Shown piece by piece: positions 16,879 to 24,667 of a stretch of DNA of 64,000 bases. The DNA is taken from positions 310,001 through 374,000 of the forward strand of contig NZ_JASITD010000001.1 in NCBI RefSeq assembly GCF_030063445.1, given 5' to 3'. A program made the position numbers and the translations under genes. Below the pieces are notes generated by a model. The model was not told where the DNA came from, made no database searches, and saw only the letters and a program-made list of their open reading frames with translations. Numbering within the stretch: the first letter of the stretch is position 1; each line of letters begins with the position of its first letter. Source of the stretch: Hymenobacter sp. H14-R3 (lineage in GTDB: Bacteria; Bacteroidota; Bacteroidia; Cytophagales; Hymenobacteraceae).

Positions 16879-17694
16879 ATGGCATCTTTATCCGATTATC
16901 CGCGCTTCACTCTTGGCCAGGAACTGACGGCCGAGCAGCGGGCCTTCTTTTCTAAATACGGGTTTCTGCATTTTCGGCCTTTTGCCTCGCCCGAGCAGGT
17001 ACAGCTGTATCTGCAAGCCACCCAGGACGTGCAAGCCAACTGGCTGGCCAACAGCGTGGATAAGGTAAACGGCGTTCCCATCAAGTATGGCAAGGATGTA
17101 GATGGCGCGCCCATTGTGCAGCGTTTTGCTTTCACCTCGCAGCACAGCCCCGTGCTGCACGAGCTGCTGCAAGACCCCCGCTTTGAGGCCCTGTTTCCGC
17201 TGCTGGAAATGCCCGGCGGCCGCGTAGGCGAAAACGAGCGCGATGGCCTGGTAGTGAACCACTACGTGAACATAGAAGGCTCCGAATTCAGCCAGATGGG
17301 CTGGCACACTGATTCGCTACGCGATGTTTTTTACGGCAAGCGCATTCGCCCCATGCTCAATGTGGGCCTGCACCTCGACGGCACCAAGGCTACCAACGGC
17401 GGCCTGCGCGTGATACCCAGTACGCATCACCAGGGCCTGGGCAAGATGCTGTTTCGCAAGAAATACTACAAGGACGTTTTTTACGACCCCAACGAGATTG
17501 CCATCGAAACCGAGCCTGGCGACCTCACCGTGCACGATGGCCGCATGTGGCATCGCGTGGCGCAGTCGCCCCTCATCGGGCCCGAGTCGCGCCGCCGCGT
17601 GATGTACGTGCCCATCATAGGAGGCAAATACCAGCCTAAGAGCGAGGAAAGCCCCACGCCCTTTTACCTGCGCTTCCTGCACCTAGTTAAGTAG
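16879..17694 (+). CDS. Phytanoyl-CoA dioxygenase (PhyH)-like Fe(II)/2-oxoglutarate oxygenase
   Basis: The 271-residue protein has the double-stranded beta-helix iron site of the PhyH family: His143 and Asp145 (WHTDS) with distal His225 (RMWHRVA). A following Arg in SRRRVMYVP can bind 2-oxoglutarate. GGLRVIPSTHHQG is a typical PhyH stretch. The enzyme would hydroxylate a small molecule using O2 and 2-oxoglutarate in the cytoplasm. The substrate cannot be told. It diverges from HMG-CoA reductase and is followed by an SDR across a 24-bp palindrome, so a shared pathway with either is only a guess. Confidence 0.88.
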   Translation: MASLSDYPRFTLGQELTAEQRAFFSKYGFLHFRPFASPEQVQLYLQATQDVQANWLANSVDKVNGVPIKYGKDVDGAPIVQRFAFTSQHSPVLHELLQDPRFEALFPLLEMPGGRVGENERDGLVVNHYVNIEGSEFSQMGWHTDSLRDVFYGKRIRPMLNVGLHLDGTKATNGGLRVIPSTHHQGLGKMLFRKKYYKDVFYDPNEIAIETEPGDLTVHDGRMWHRVAQSPLIGPESRRRVMYVPIIGGKYQPKSEESPTPFYLRFLHLVK

Positions 17695-17760
17695 TAAATG
17701 AGTAGGGGAGCAAATGAGTAAGGTGTTTCACTTTATTCATTTGCTCCCCTACTCATTTAC
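17694..17760. repeat. Perfect 24-bp palindrome between dioxygenase and SDR genes
   Basis: Arms 17694-17717 and 17737-17760 match perfectly with a 19-nt loop. The left arm overlaps the last base of the dioxygenase stop codon. The right arm ends 12 nt before the SDR start, so it fills the whole spacer. Arm sequence is GTAAATGAGTAGGGGAGCAA plus TGA. Confidence 0.9.
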
Positions 17761-17772
17761 GCACCTACCACC

Positions 17773-18558
17773 ATGCCTTTTGCCCTCATCACCGGCGCTT
17801 CGCGCGGCATTGGCCGGGCCCTGGCACTGGGCTTGGCCCAGCGCGGCTACGACCTCCTGCTGGTGGCCCGCTCGGCCGACCAGCTTCGGGCGCTGGCCCA
17901 GGAAGTGGAACTGCGCTACGCGCGCCAGGCGCAGGTGCTGGCCCTCGACCTGACGCAGCCCGATGCCGCCGCCACTGTGGCTACCTGGGCGGCCCACCAG
18001 GCCCCCGCAGGCCTGGGCGTGCTCGTCAACAACGCGGGCTACGGCCTGTGGGGCCGCTTCGAGCAGCTCAACTTGGAAGAGCAGCTCAATATGCTGCAAC
18101 TCAACCTTACGCTGCCCGTGCAGCTCACCTATGCGTTGCTGCCGCTGCTGCGCCGTGCCGCTAGGGGCTACATTCTCAATGTGGCCAGCACGGCGGCCTA
18201 CCAGGCTGTGCCTTCGCTCACGGTGTATGCGGCCAGCAAAGCCTTTGTTCTCAGCTTCAGCCGCGGGCTACGCTATGAGCTGAAAGGCAGCACAGTGTCG
18301 GTTACCTGCCTCAGCCCCGGGGCCACCACCACCGACTTTGGCAACCGCGCTGGCATGGGCACGGAGCTGCAAGCCGTGGCCAATAAGGTGTCGATGACGG
18401 CCGCGCAGGTGGCCACTGTCGGCCTCAAAGCCCTGTTTGCGGGCCGGGCCGAGTTCATTCCCGGCGTGCTCAACAAGGTATCGGCGGGCCTCACCAGCGT
18501 GGTACCCAAGCCAATTGTGGAAAAAATAGCCGCTGGCATCTACGAAAAGTATCTCTAG
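17773..18558 (+). CDS. Short-chain dehydrogenase/reductase (SDR)
   Basis: The 261-residue protein is a classical SDR. It has TGASRGIG for NAD(P) binding, NNAG in strand 4, Ser in NVASTAAY and the catalytic Tyr-x-x-x-Lys as YAASK. Arg in the turn after strand 2 (VARSADQL) suggests NADPH. The substrate is unknown; it resembles the broad DltE/YqjQ-type group of ketone or aldehyde reductases. It follows the dioxygenase gene on the same strand and ends before a possible terminator at 18592-18634. Confidence 0.9.
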   Translation: MPFALITGASRGIGRALALGLAQRGYDLLLVARSADQLRALAQEVELRYARQAQVLALDLTQPDAAATVATWAAHQAPAGLGVLVNNAGYGLWGRFEQLNLEEQLNMLQLNLTLPVQLTYALLPLLRRAARGYILNVASTAAYQAVPSLTVYAASKAFVLSFSRGLRYELKGSTVSVTCLSPGATTTDFGNRAGMGTELQAVANKVSMTAAQVATVGLKALFAGRAEFIPGVLNKVSAGLTSVVPKPIVEKIAAGIYEKYL

Positions 18559-18591
18559 AGCCGCTACGCAGCTTCGGCACGCACCCCGAGG

Positions 18592-18634
18592 GGGCCGCGA
18601 GATTGGCTTAGCTGCCGGTTTTGCGGCCCTTTTT
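18592..18634 (+). terminator. Probable terminator of the SDR gene
   Basis: GGGCCGC (18592-18598) pairs with GCGGCCC (18623-18629), followed by TTTTT. The loop is 24 nt and partly self-complementary. Confidence 0.6.
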
Positions 18635-19278
18635 CTGTGGGCCGCCCATGTAAGCGACCATAAACTTCGTGGTTGGCAGGCTACTTTTTTGGGTAAAGAA
18701 ACGCGCACTTTCTACCGTAGCCGAGTAGAAGTGATAGTATTTCCACAAATGCCGGAATTTTACACATTATTTTTACTACTGATAATCAGTACTTTATCTT
18801 AATTTGATAAAAGTAAGTGTTAGCTCACCCGCATTTGGTGAGCTAACACTTACCGTGTTTTAGTTTCCTGTCGTACTATTGTATCACTAAGCAGCTAGCG
18901 ACTCCCACCCCGCTAGCTGTCACCACTCTACTAACCGGCCGTCGTCCCACCCCAGCCGGTTCACATGCTACTCTGTTGCCCGGTTGTCGTCCCACTCCAA
19001 CTGGTTCCATTTCACATCCTGATTACCCAGCCGTCGTCCCACCCCAGCTGGTCCACTCCTCTGTCCCGCCCCGGCCTGACAGAGTCTGAAAGTTTCTCAA
19101 CCGGCCGATTTGGTAATTCCGAATCGGCCGGTTTCTGTTTGGCAGCTAGGTAGTTGCGCGTAGTTATTCGGAAATAAGCCGGGTGGGGGCCGCTTTGCCG
19201 CGGTTATGCCCGAACTTTGCACCTTCGTTATAATGGCGGCTCGTTGCGGGTCGCTGCCCCATTCTACCTCCGCTGTTT
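18635..19278. other. Gene-free region dominated by consecutive hairpins
   Basis: No credible gene lies here; a 62-codon frame at 18965 runs through the repeats and looks accidental. About 18720-18812 is AT-rich and could hold a promoter (TTAATTTG near 18799 is close to a -7 box). From 18813 to 19133 there are six hairpins in a row. Downstream, CGAACTTTGC near 19210 resembles a -7 box and may serve the TetR gene. Confidence 0.6.
18813..19133 (+). ncRNA. Candidate structured RNA: tandem hairpins with C-rich loops
   Basis: Six hairpins follow one another: 18813-18853 (17-bp stem), 18892-18919 (9 bp), 18933-18961 (7 bp), 18980-19004 (7 bp with one G-T), 19027-19051 (5 bp) and 19099-19133 (12 bp, then TTTCTGTTT). 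The middle four share loops containing TCCCACYC. Two of those loops are identical over 15 nt (CGTCGTCCCACCCCA). Their stems differ in sequence but stay paired: AACCGGC/GCCGGTT, CCGGTTG/CAACTGG, CCAGC/GCTGG and CAGCTAGCG/CGCTAGCTG. The last hairpin looks like a terminator. Transcription and strand are inferred. Confidence 0.5.
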
Positions 19279-19812
19279 ATGATTACCCGCCGCCAACACA
19301 TTGCCGATGTGGCGCTGCAACTGTTTGGAGAGAAGGGGTTTGAGACTACCTCTACTCAGCAGATTGCCAAGGCCGCCGGCGTTTCGGAGGCCCTGATTTT
19401 CAAGCACTTTGGCTCAAAAGACCAACTGCTCGACTTTGTTATTAAGAGTGGCTACCAGCGCATTATTGAGCACAACCGCGGCGGCCTGACCGAGACGGAT
19501 GCGCTCACCTTCATTCACAGCGTGATTGACCTGCCCTACAAGCTGGTGCTGGAGGAGCCTTTCTTTTGGAAGCTGCAATACCGGCTGGCCGACCACGAAA
19601 CGGCCCAGCAGCAGCACGAACGCTTTATGCGCCCGGTGCCGGCGCGGCTGCAAGTGGCGTTTCAGGAGCTGGGCTACCCCCAGCCGGCCAAGGAAACGCG
19701 CCTGCTGCTGCTGCTCATTGAGGCACTTTGGAAGATAGAGGCCAACAAACCCGACGAGCACGCGCGCGAAATGCTCGACTTTATCAAGCAGAAGTACGAG
19801 CTGCAACGCTGA
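19279..19812 (+). CDS. TetR/AcrR family transcriptional regulator
   Basis: The 177-residue protein has a TetR N-terminal helix-turn-helix (about 1-50): ITRRQHIADVALQLFGEKGF, TSTQQIAKAAGVSEALIFKH and FGSKDQLL. The C-terminal ~125 residues are helical and form the ligand and dimer domain, with no assignable ligand. It lies 72 nt before purU on the same strand, and the hairpin array is directly upstream. The regulated genes are unknown; it may control itself. Confidence 0.92.
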   Translation: MITRRQHIADVALQLFGEKGFETTSTQQIAKAAGVSEALIFKHFGSKDQLLDFVIKSGYQRIIEHNRGGLTETDALTFIHSVIDLPYKLVLEEPFFWKLQYRLADHETAQQQHERFMRPVPARLQVAFQELGYPQPAKETRLLLLLIEALWKIEANKPDEHAREMLDFIKQKYELQR

Positions 19813-19884
19813 GGAGCGGGCAGGCGGCTGCTTATTGCCGGCTCATCTACTCCTGAGCTGGCCCGTGGGCCGGCAACCACCGCG

Positions 19885-20724
19885 ATGCCGCACCTGCTGC
19901 TGATTCAGTGCCCCGACGAGCGCGGGCTCATTTACAAGATTACGGGAATGCTGTACGCGCGTGGGCTCAACATTCTGCGCAACAGCGAGTTTGTGGAGCG
20001 CGAGGGCAGCCTGTTTTTCATGCGTACCGAATTTGAACTGGCCCACGCCCACGACGCGGCCCCGCTGCTGGCCGAGTTGCGGGCGGCCCTGCCCGCCACC
20101 GCCGACGTGCGCCTGACCGACAACCGCAAGAAAAACATTGTGCTGCTGGTGACCAAAGAGCACCACTGCCTGAGCGAGCTGCTGGTACGCCACGCATTTA
20201 ATGAGCTGAATACCAATATTTTGGCTGTTATCAGCAACCACGAGGTGCTGGGTGGGCTCACGCGGCAGTTTGGGCTGCCCTTTCACTATCTGCCGCACGA
20301 GGGGCGCAGCCAGGCGGCGCACGAGGCCGAGTTGCTGGCGCAGCTAGCCAGCTACGCGCCCGACTTAGTGGTGCTGGCCAAGTACATGCGCATTCTATCG
20401 CCGGCGTTTGTGGCCCCGTACGCCAACCAACTCATCAATATCCACCATTCGTTTTTACCGGCGTTTGTGGGGGCCAGCCCCTATGCGCATGCCTACGCGC
20501 GGGGCGTAAAAAAAATTGGGGCCACGGCGCACTTCGTGAACGAGGAGCCGGACCAAGGGCCGATTATTGCGCAGAGCGTGATACCGATTGACCACACCCG
20601 CAGCGCTCGCGAGCTGGCCCAGGCCGGGCGCGACGTGGAGAAGCTGGTGCTGGCCCGCGCCCTGCAACTGGTGCTGGATGAGCAGGTATTTGTGCACCGC
20701 AACAAGACTGTAATTTTCGCTTAA
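19885..20724 (+). CDS. purU: Formyltetrahydrofolate deformylase
   Basis: This 279-residue protein has an N-terminal ACT domain (about 3-80, PDERGLIYKITGMLYARG) and a formyltransferase-fold catalytic domain. Its signature is NIHHSFLPAF, and a later Asp lies in EPDQGPII, together with the Asn and His of the active site. It splits 10-formyl-tetrahydrofolate to formate and tetrahydrofolate, which balances one-carbon pools. The ACT domain normally senses Met or Gly. Length matches the family. It follows the TetR gene and precedes otsAB, with no evident functional tie to either. Confidence 0.95.
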   Translation: MPHLLLIQCPDERGLIYKITGMLYARGLNILRNSEFVEREGSLFFMRTEFELAHAHDAAPLLAELRAALPATADVRLTDNRKKNIVLLVTKEHHCLSELLVRHAFNELNTNILAVISNHEVLGGLTRQFGLPFHYLPHEGRSQAAHEAELLAQLASYAPDLVVLAKYMRILSPAFVAPYANQLINIHHSFLPAFVGASPYAHAYARGVKKIGATAHFVNEEPDQGPIIAQSVIPIDHTRSARELAQAGRDVEKLVLARALQLVLDEQVFVHRNKTVIFA

Positions 20725-20849
20725 GGCAGTTTGCCGGCGCAGGTGCACCTGGCAGAAAATAGTGCTGAAAACAGCCGTAATCATCACCCGCAGGGAAGCT
20801 AACGGGCCGCAAAACGGCCCTAAAAATGGCTTTTTGGTGATTTTTTGCG

Positions 20850-20857
20850 TATCTTGA
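20850..20857 (+). promoter_or_regulatory. Possible -7 box upstream of otsAB
   Basis: TATCTTGA is one base off TAnnTTTG and lies 26 nt before the trehalose synthase start. The nearest TTTG upstream is too close to be a normal -33 box. Confidence 0.3.
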
Positions 20858-20882
20858 AGGGTTCACCATCTCGCTAAGGCTT

Positions 20883-23060
20883 ATGTCCCGCACCTTAATC
20901 GTCTCTAATCGCCTCCCCACCAAAGTTCTTCGCAATGATGACGGCCTCACGTTTCAGCCCAGCGAAGGCGGGCTTGCAACTGGCCTCGGCTCCATCTATA
21001 AGCAGGGCGAAAACTTGTGGATTGGCTGGCCGGGACTGTTTGTGCAGGATGCCGCGGAGGAAGAATATATCCGCACTGAGCTGCGGGCCGACAACATGGC
21101 CCCGGTGTTTTTAACGAAAGCCGAAATCCGGGATTTTTACGAAGGCTTCAGCAATTCTACCCTGTGGCCTACCTTCCACTATTTCAGTGAGTTTGCCACC
21201 TATGAGCAGTCGCATTGGGATGCTTATGTGCGGGTAAACGAGAAGTTTTGCGCCGCCGTGCTGGCCCAGGCCGGCCCCGAAGACACCATCTGGATACACG
21301 ACTACCAGCTGCTGCTGCTGCCCGAAATGCTGCGCAAGGCGCGGCCCGAGGCCAGCATCGGGTTTTTCCTGCACATCCCGTTTCCGTCGCAGGAATTGAT
21401 ACGGGTGCTGCCCTGGCGCGAGCAGTTGCTGCGCGGCATGCTGGGGGCCGACCTCATTGGCTTTCACACCTTTGGCTACCTGCGGCACTTCCTGAGCGCG
21501 GTGTCGCACCTGCTGGGCTTGCCGGCCCAGAACGGCCAGATTGAGACTGCCAGCCGCACGGTGCGCGTCGATGCCTTTCCAATGGGCATTGATTATGAGC
21601 GCTATGCGCTGGCGGCGGCCTCGCCCGAGGCCCAGGCCCACGAGGCAGTGTACCTGGAGGCGCTGCGCGATACGCGGGTGATTCTGTCCATCGACCGGCT
21701 CGACTATACCAAGGGCATTGCGCAGCGGCTGCGGGCGTTTGACCTGCTGCTGCAACGCTACCCCGAGTGGCGCGGGCAGGTGAGCCTCATTATGCTGGTG
21801 GTGCCCTCGCGCGACCAGGTGGCGCAGTATGCGTCGCTGAAGGAGGAGATTGACGAGCTGGTGGGCCGCTTCAACGCGCAGTACCGCACCATCGGCTGGA
21901 ACCCCATTCTGTACTTCTACCGCTCGCTGCCGCTGGAGGAGCTGGCGGCCCTGTACCGCCTGGCCGAAGTGGCCCTGGTGACGCCCATCCGCGATGGGAT
22001 GAACCTGGTAGCCAAAGAGTACGTGGCCAGCAAGATTGACCAGCGCGGGGTGCTTATTCTGAGCGAGCGCGCTGGCGCGGCCCGCGAATTGTCGGACGCC
22101 ATCATCATCAACCCCACCGACATGGGCCAACTGGCCGAGGCTATGCACGAGGCCTTGGTGATGACCGAGGACGAGCAGGTAGCCCGCATGACAGCGATGC
22201 AAGCCTTGGTAAAGCGCTACAATATTTTTGCCTGGACCAAGCTCTTTATGAATCAGTTAGCCTACACTAAAATGAAGCAGCACACCTTGGCCACCGAAAT
22301 GCTGACACCCGTGGTCACCACCCAGCTCCTGGCCGACTACCACGGCGCCAAGCAGCGCCTGCTGCTGCTCGACTACGATGGCACGCTGGTAGGCTTTCAC
22401 CCCAACCCCCAGCGCGCCGAGCCCGACCAGGAGCTGCGCCTGCTGCTGCGGGCGCTGTCGGAGCTGCCCGATACGCGGGTGGTTGTCATCAGCGGGCGCG
22501 ACCGGGCCACATTAACTAAGTGGCTGGGCCACTTGCCGATAGACTTTATTGCCGAGCACGGCGTGTGGCTGCGCGCGGCCGGCCAGGAGTGGGAGCTGTT
22601 TCAGGCGCTGCGCAACGACTGGATGCGCGACCTGCGCCCGGTGCTGGAGCTATACGTGGCCCGCACCGCCGGCTCATTCATTGAGGAAAAGGATTTTTCG
22701 CTGGTGTGGCACTACCGCCGCGTCGATACCGACCTGGGCGAGGTGCGCGCCCGCGAGCTGCTGGCCCACCTATCCTTTATGACCGCCAACACCGACCTGC
22801 AAGTGATGGAGGGCAATAAGGTGTTGGAAATCAAGAACGCGGGCATTAACAAAGGCACGGCGGCGGCGCGCTGGCTGGCAGCCAACCCGGTCGATTTTAT
22901 CCTGGCCCTGGGCGACGACCGCACCGATGAGGACACCTTCCGGGCCATGCCGCCCGAGGCCTACACGGTGCGCGTGGGCGCGGGGGTGCGCTCGCTGGCG
23001 CGGTTCAACATCTCGTCCCCTACTGAGGTGCGGCAGCTGCTGCGCAAGCTGCTGGTGTAG
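20883..23060 (+). CDS. Bifunctional trehalose-6-phosphate synthase/phosphatase
   Basis: The 725-residue fusion has a GT20 synthase half (about 1-470) and an OtsB-like HAD phosphatase half (about 490-725). Synthase signatures include SNRLPTKV, WIGWPGLF, IHDYQLLLLPEML, SIDRLDYTKGI and RDGMNLVAKEYVA. The phosphatase begins with Asp497 and Asp499 (LLDYDGTL), then ISGRDR, EKDFSLVWHYR and LGDDRTDED. All key residues are present, so it should make trehalose from UDP-glucose and glucose-6-phosphate in one chain. The fusion is common in Bacteroidota and eukaryotes. A role in osmotic and desiccation tolerance is inferred. It ends 7 nt before a 30-bp palindrome. Confidence 0.96.
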   Translation: MSRTLIVSNRLPTKVLRNDDGLTFQPSEGGLATGLGSIYKQGENLWIGWPGLFVQDAAEEEYIRTELRADNMAPVFLTKAEIRDFYEGFSNSTLWPTFHYFSEFATYEQSHWDAYVRVNEKFCAAVLAQAGPEDTIWIHDYQLLLLPEMLRKARPEASIGFFLHIPFPSQELIRVLPWREQLLRGMLGADLIGFHTFGYLRHFLSAVSHLLGLPAQNGQIETASRTVRVDAFPMGIDYERYALAAASPEAQAHEAVYLEALRDTRVILSIDRLDYTKGIAQRLRAFDLLLQRYPEWRGQVSLIMLVVPSRDQVAQYASLKEEIDELVGRFNAQYRTIGWNPILYFYRSLPLEELAALYRLAEVALVTPIRDGMNLVAKEYVASKIDQRGVLILSERAGAARELSDAIIINPTDMGQLAEAMHEALVMTEDEQVARMTAMQALVKRYNIFAWTKLFMNQLAYTKMKQHTLATEMLTPVVTTQLLADYHGAKQRLLLLDYDGTLVGFHPNPQRAEPDQELRLLLRALSELPDTRVVVISGRDRATLTKWLGHLPIDFIAEHGVWLRAAGQEWELFQALRNDWMRDLRPVLELYVARTAGSFIEEKDFSLVWHYRRVDTDLGEVRARELLAHLSFMTANTDLQVMEGNKVLEIKNAGINKGTAAARWLAANPVDFILALGDDRTDEDTFRAMPPEAYTVRVGAGVRSLARFNISSPTEVRQLLRKLLV

Positions 23061-23067
23061 GTTATTC

Positions 23068-23158
23068 CACCGCAGAAGCCGCAGCGGGTTGCGCAGAAGC
23101 GCGGCAGAGGATATTCTTCTGCGGCTGCTCTGCGCAACCCGCTGCGGCTTCTGCGGTG
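23068..23158. repeat. Solo CGCAGA-type palindrome (30-bp perfect arms)
   Basis: Arms 23068-23097 and 23129-23158 are perfectly complementary, with a 31-nt centre that is itself partly paired. CGCAGA-like units occur in the same 9-12 nt spacing as in the arms around the GxxExxY gene at 5861-6333, but no gene is enclosed. It fills most of the otsAB/ClC spacer. Confidence 0.9.
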
Positions 23159-23205
23159 AAAACACTTTAGCTCACAACTTTCGTTTGCCGCACCTTTGCT
23201 AGCCT

Positions 23206-24609
23206 ATGCCCGATTCTTCCTCCCGCTACGCCCGCGCGCTGGCCTGGTTCGACCACGTTTTCATCCAGCCGCTGTACACGGCGCGGGTGCGCCGCCTCAT
23301 TCTGCAAAGCTTCCCCTTCTGGATTGCCTCGCTGCTGACCGGGCTCATGGCCGTAGGCTACGAAAAGGTGTTTGGCTGGGCCGAAGAGGTCAGCTTTACC
23401 TGGCTGCGCCGCGAGCCGCTGCTGGCCTTTGGCCTCACGCCGCTGGCCTTTCTGCTTTCGTGGGCGCTGGTAAAGCAGCTGGCCCCGGCGGCGCGGGGCA
23501 GCGGCATTCCGCAGGTGATGGCCGGCATTGAGCTTTCTAACCCTGCCCAGCACCGCTACACGGCGTATTTGCTGAGCCTGCGGGTGGCCAGCGTGAAGGT
23601 GGTGAGCAGCGTGGTGCTGCTGCTGGGCGGCGGCGTAATTGGGCGCGAGGGGCCCACGATTCAGGTGGCGGCGGCTATTTTCCGGGCCATCAACCGCTTG
23701 CAGCCGGCGGGCTGGCCGCAGCTTTCGCGCCAGATTGCGCTGGTAACAGGCGGGGCGGCCGGCCTGGCGGCGGCCTTTAATACGCCGCTGGGCGGCATCG
23801 TATTTGTGGTGGAGGAGCTGACCCAGATTCACCTGTCGCGCTTTCGCATGGCCGTGTTTAGCGCCGTTATTATTGCCGGGCTCACGGCCCAGCAGTTTCT
23901 GGGCTCTTACCTGTACCTGGGCTTTCCGAAGATAACCTCGCCCGCCGGCTGGTACCAGGTGCTGGTGATGGTGGCGGCCGTGGCGTGCGGGCTGGCGGGG
24001 GCGTTTTTTGCCAAAACGCTACTCTGGGTCAATGCCTACCGCAAGCGCTTTGCTACATCGCTGGCCCAGGCCGGCTGGGTAGTGGGCTGCGGGCTGGCGC
24101 TGGCGGCGCTGGCCTATGCAGTAGGCCCCGATGGCGTGGGCACGGGCAAGCCCATTATCAACCGGCTGCTGTTTCAAAACAACGGCCTCACGCCGGGCTA
24201 CCTGTTTCCGGCGCGCTTTGTGGGCATGGCCCTGAGCTACAGCAGCGGCGGGGCGGGCGGCGTGTTTGCCACCTCGCTGAGCGCGGGCGCGCTACTGGGC
24301 GACGGCGTGGCCCGGCTGGCCGGCGTGGCCGTGGCCGACCGCAACCTCATTATTCTGGTGAGCATGGTGGGCTTTCTCACGGGCGTGGTGCGCTCGCCGT
24401 TTACGGCCGCTATTCTGGTGCTGGAAATGACGGACCGGCACTCGGCCATTTTTCAGCTGCTGATTGGGGCCATGCTGGCCCAGGCCGTGGCCGCGCTAGT
24501 AGACCCGCATTCGCTCTACGAGCACCTGCGCCAGGGCTTCATCCGCGAGACGCTGCACCGCAACGACGGCCCCGCTCCGCTACCAGCCGCGGTGCCCCCG
24601 CAGCCCTAA
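23206..24609 (+). CDS. ClC family chloride/proton exchanger
   Basis: The 467-residue membrane protein has the ClC signatures: Ser99 in GSGIP (central chloride-coordinating Ser), Glu148 in GREGP (external gate) and Glu203-Glu204 in FVVEE. The second Glu of FVVEE corresponds to the internal proton glutamate of E. coli ClcA. Keeping both glutamates points to an H+/Cl- exchanger, not a passive channel. There is no C-terminal CBS domain. CACCTTTGC just before the ATG is a weak promoter-like element. The next gene is a CPA1 antiporter, suggesting an ion and pH homeostasis pair. Confidence 0.93.
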   Translation: MPDSSSRYARALAWFDHVFIQPLYTARVRRLILQSFPFWIASLLTGLMAVGYEKVFGWAEEVSFTWLRREPLLAFGLTPLAFLLSWALVKQLAPAARGSGIPQVMAGIELSNPAQHRYTAYLLSLRVASVKVVSSVVLLLGGGVIGREGPTIQVAAAIFRAINRLQPAGWPQLSRQIALVTGGAAGLAAAFNTPLGGIVFVVEELTQIHLSRFRMAVFSAVIIAGLTAQQFLGSYLYLGFPKITSPAGWYQVLVMVAAVACGLAGAFFAKTLLWVNAYRKRFATSLAQAGWVVGCGLALAALAYAVGPDGVGTGKPIINRLLFQNNGLTPGYLFPARFVGMALSYSSGGAGGVFATSLSAGALLGDGVARLAGVAVADRNLIILVSMVGFLTGVVRSPFTAAILVLEMTDRHSAIFQLLIGAMLAQAVAALVDPHSLYEHLRQGFIRETLHRNDGPAPLPAAVPPQP

Positions 24610-24667
24610 TGCCGAGCCAACGCTAGCAACTAATAACCTCGACGGCAGGTAGCCGTCAAGTTACGGA

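Noticed and set aside
18892..19051. Possible CRISPR array
   Set aside because: Repeats are only loosely alike, the identical part is a 15-nt loop, spacing varies, and no cas genes are near. A hairpin array fits better.
18965..19153. Possible 62-residue protein
   Set aside because: The frame runs through the hairpin repeats, has low complexity and no good start context.
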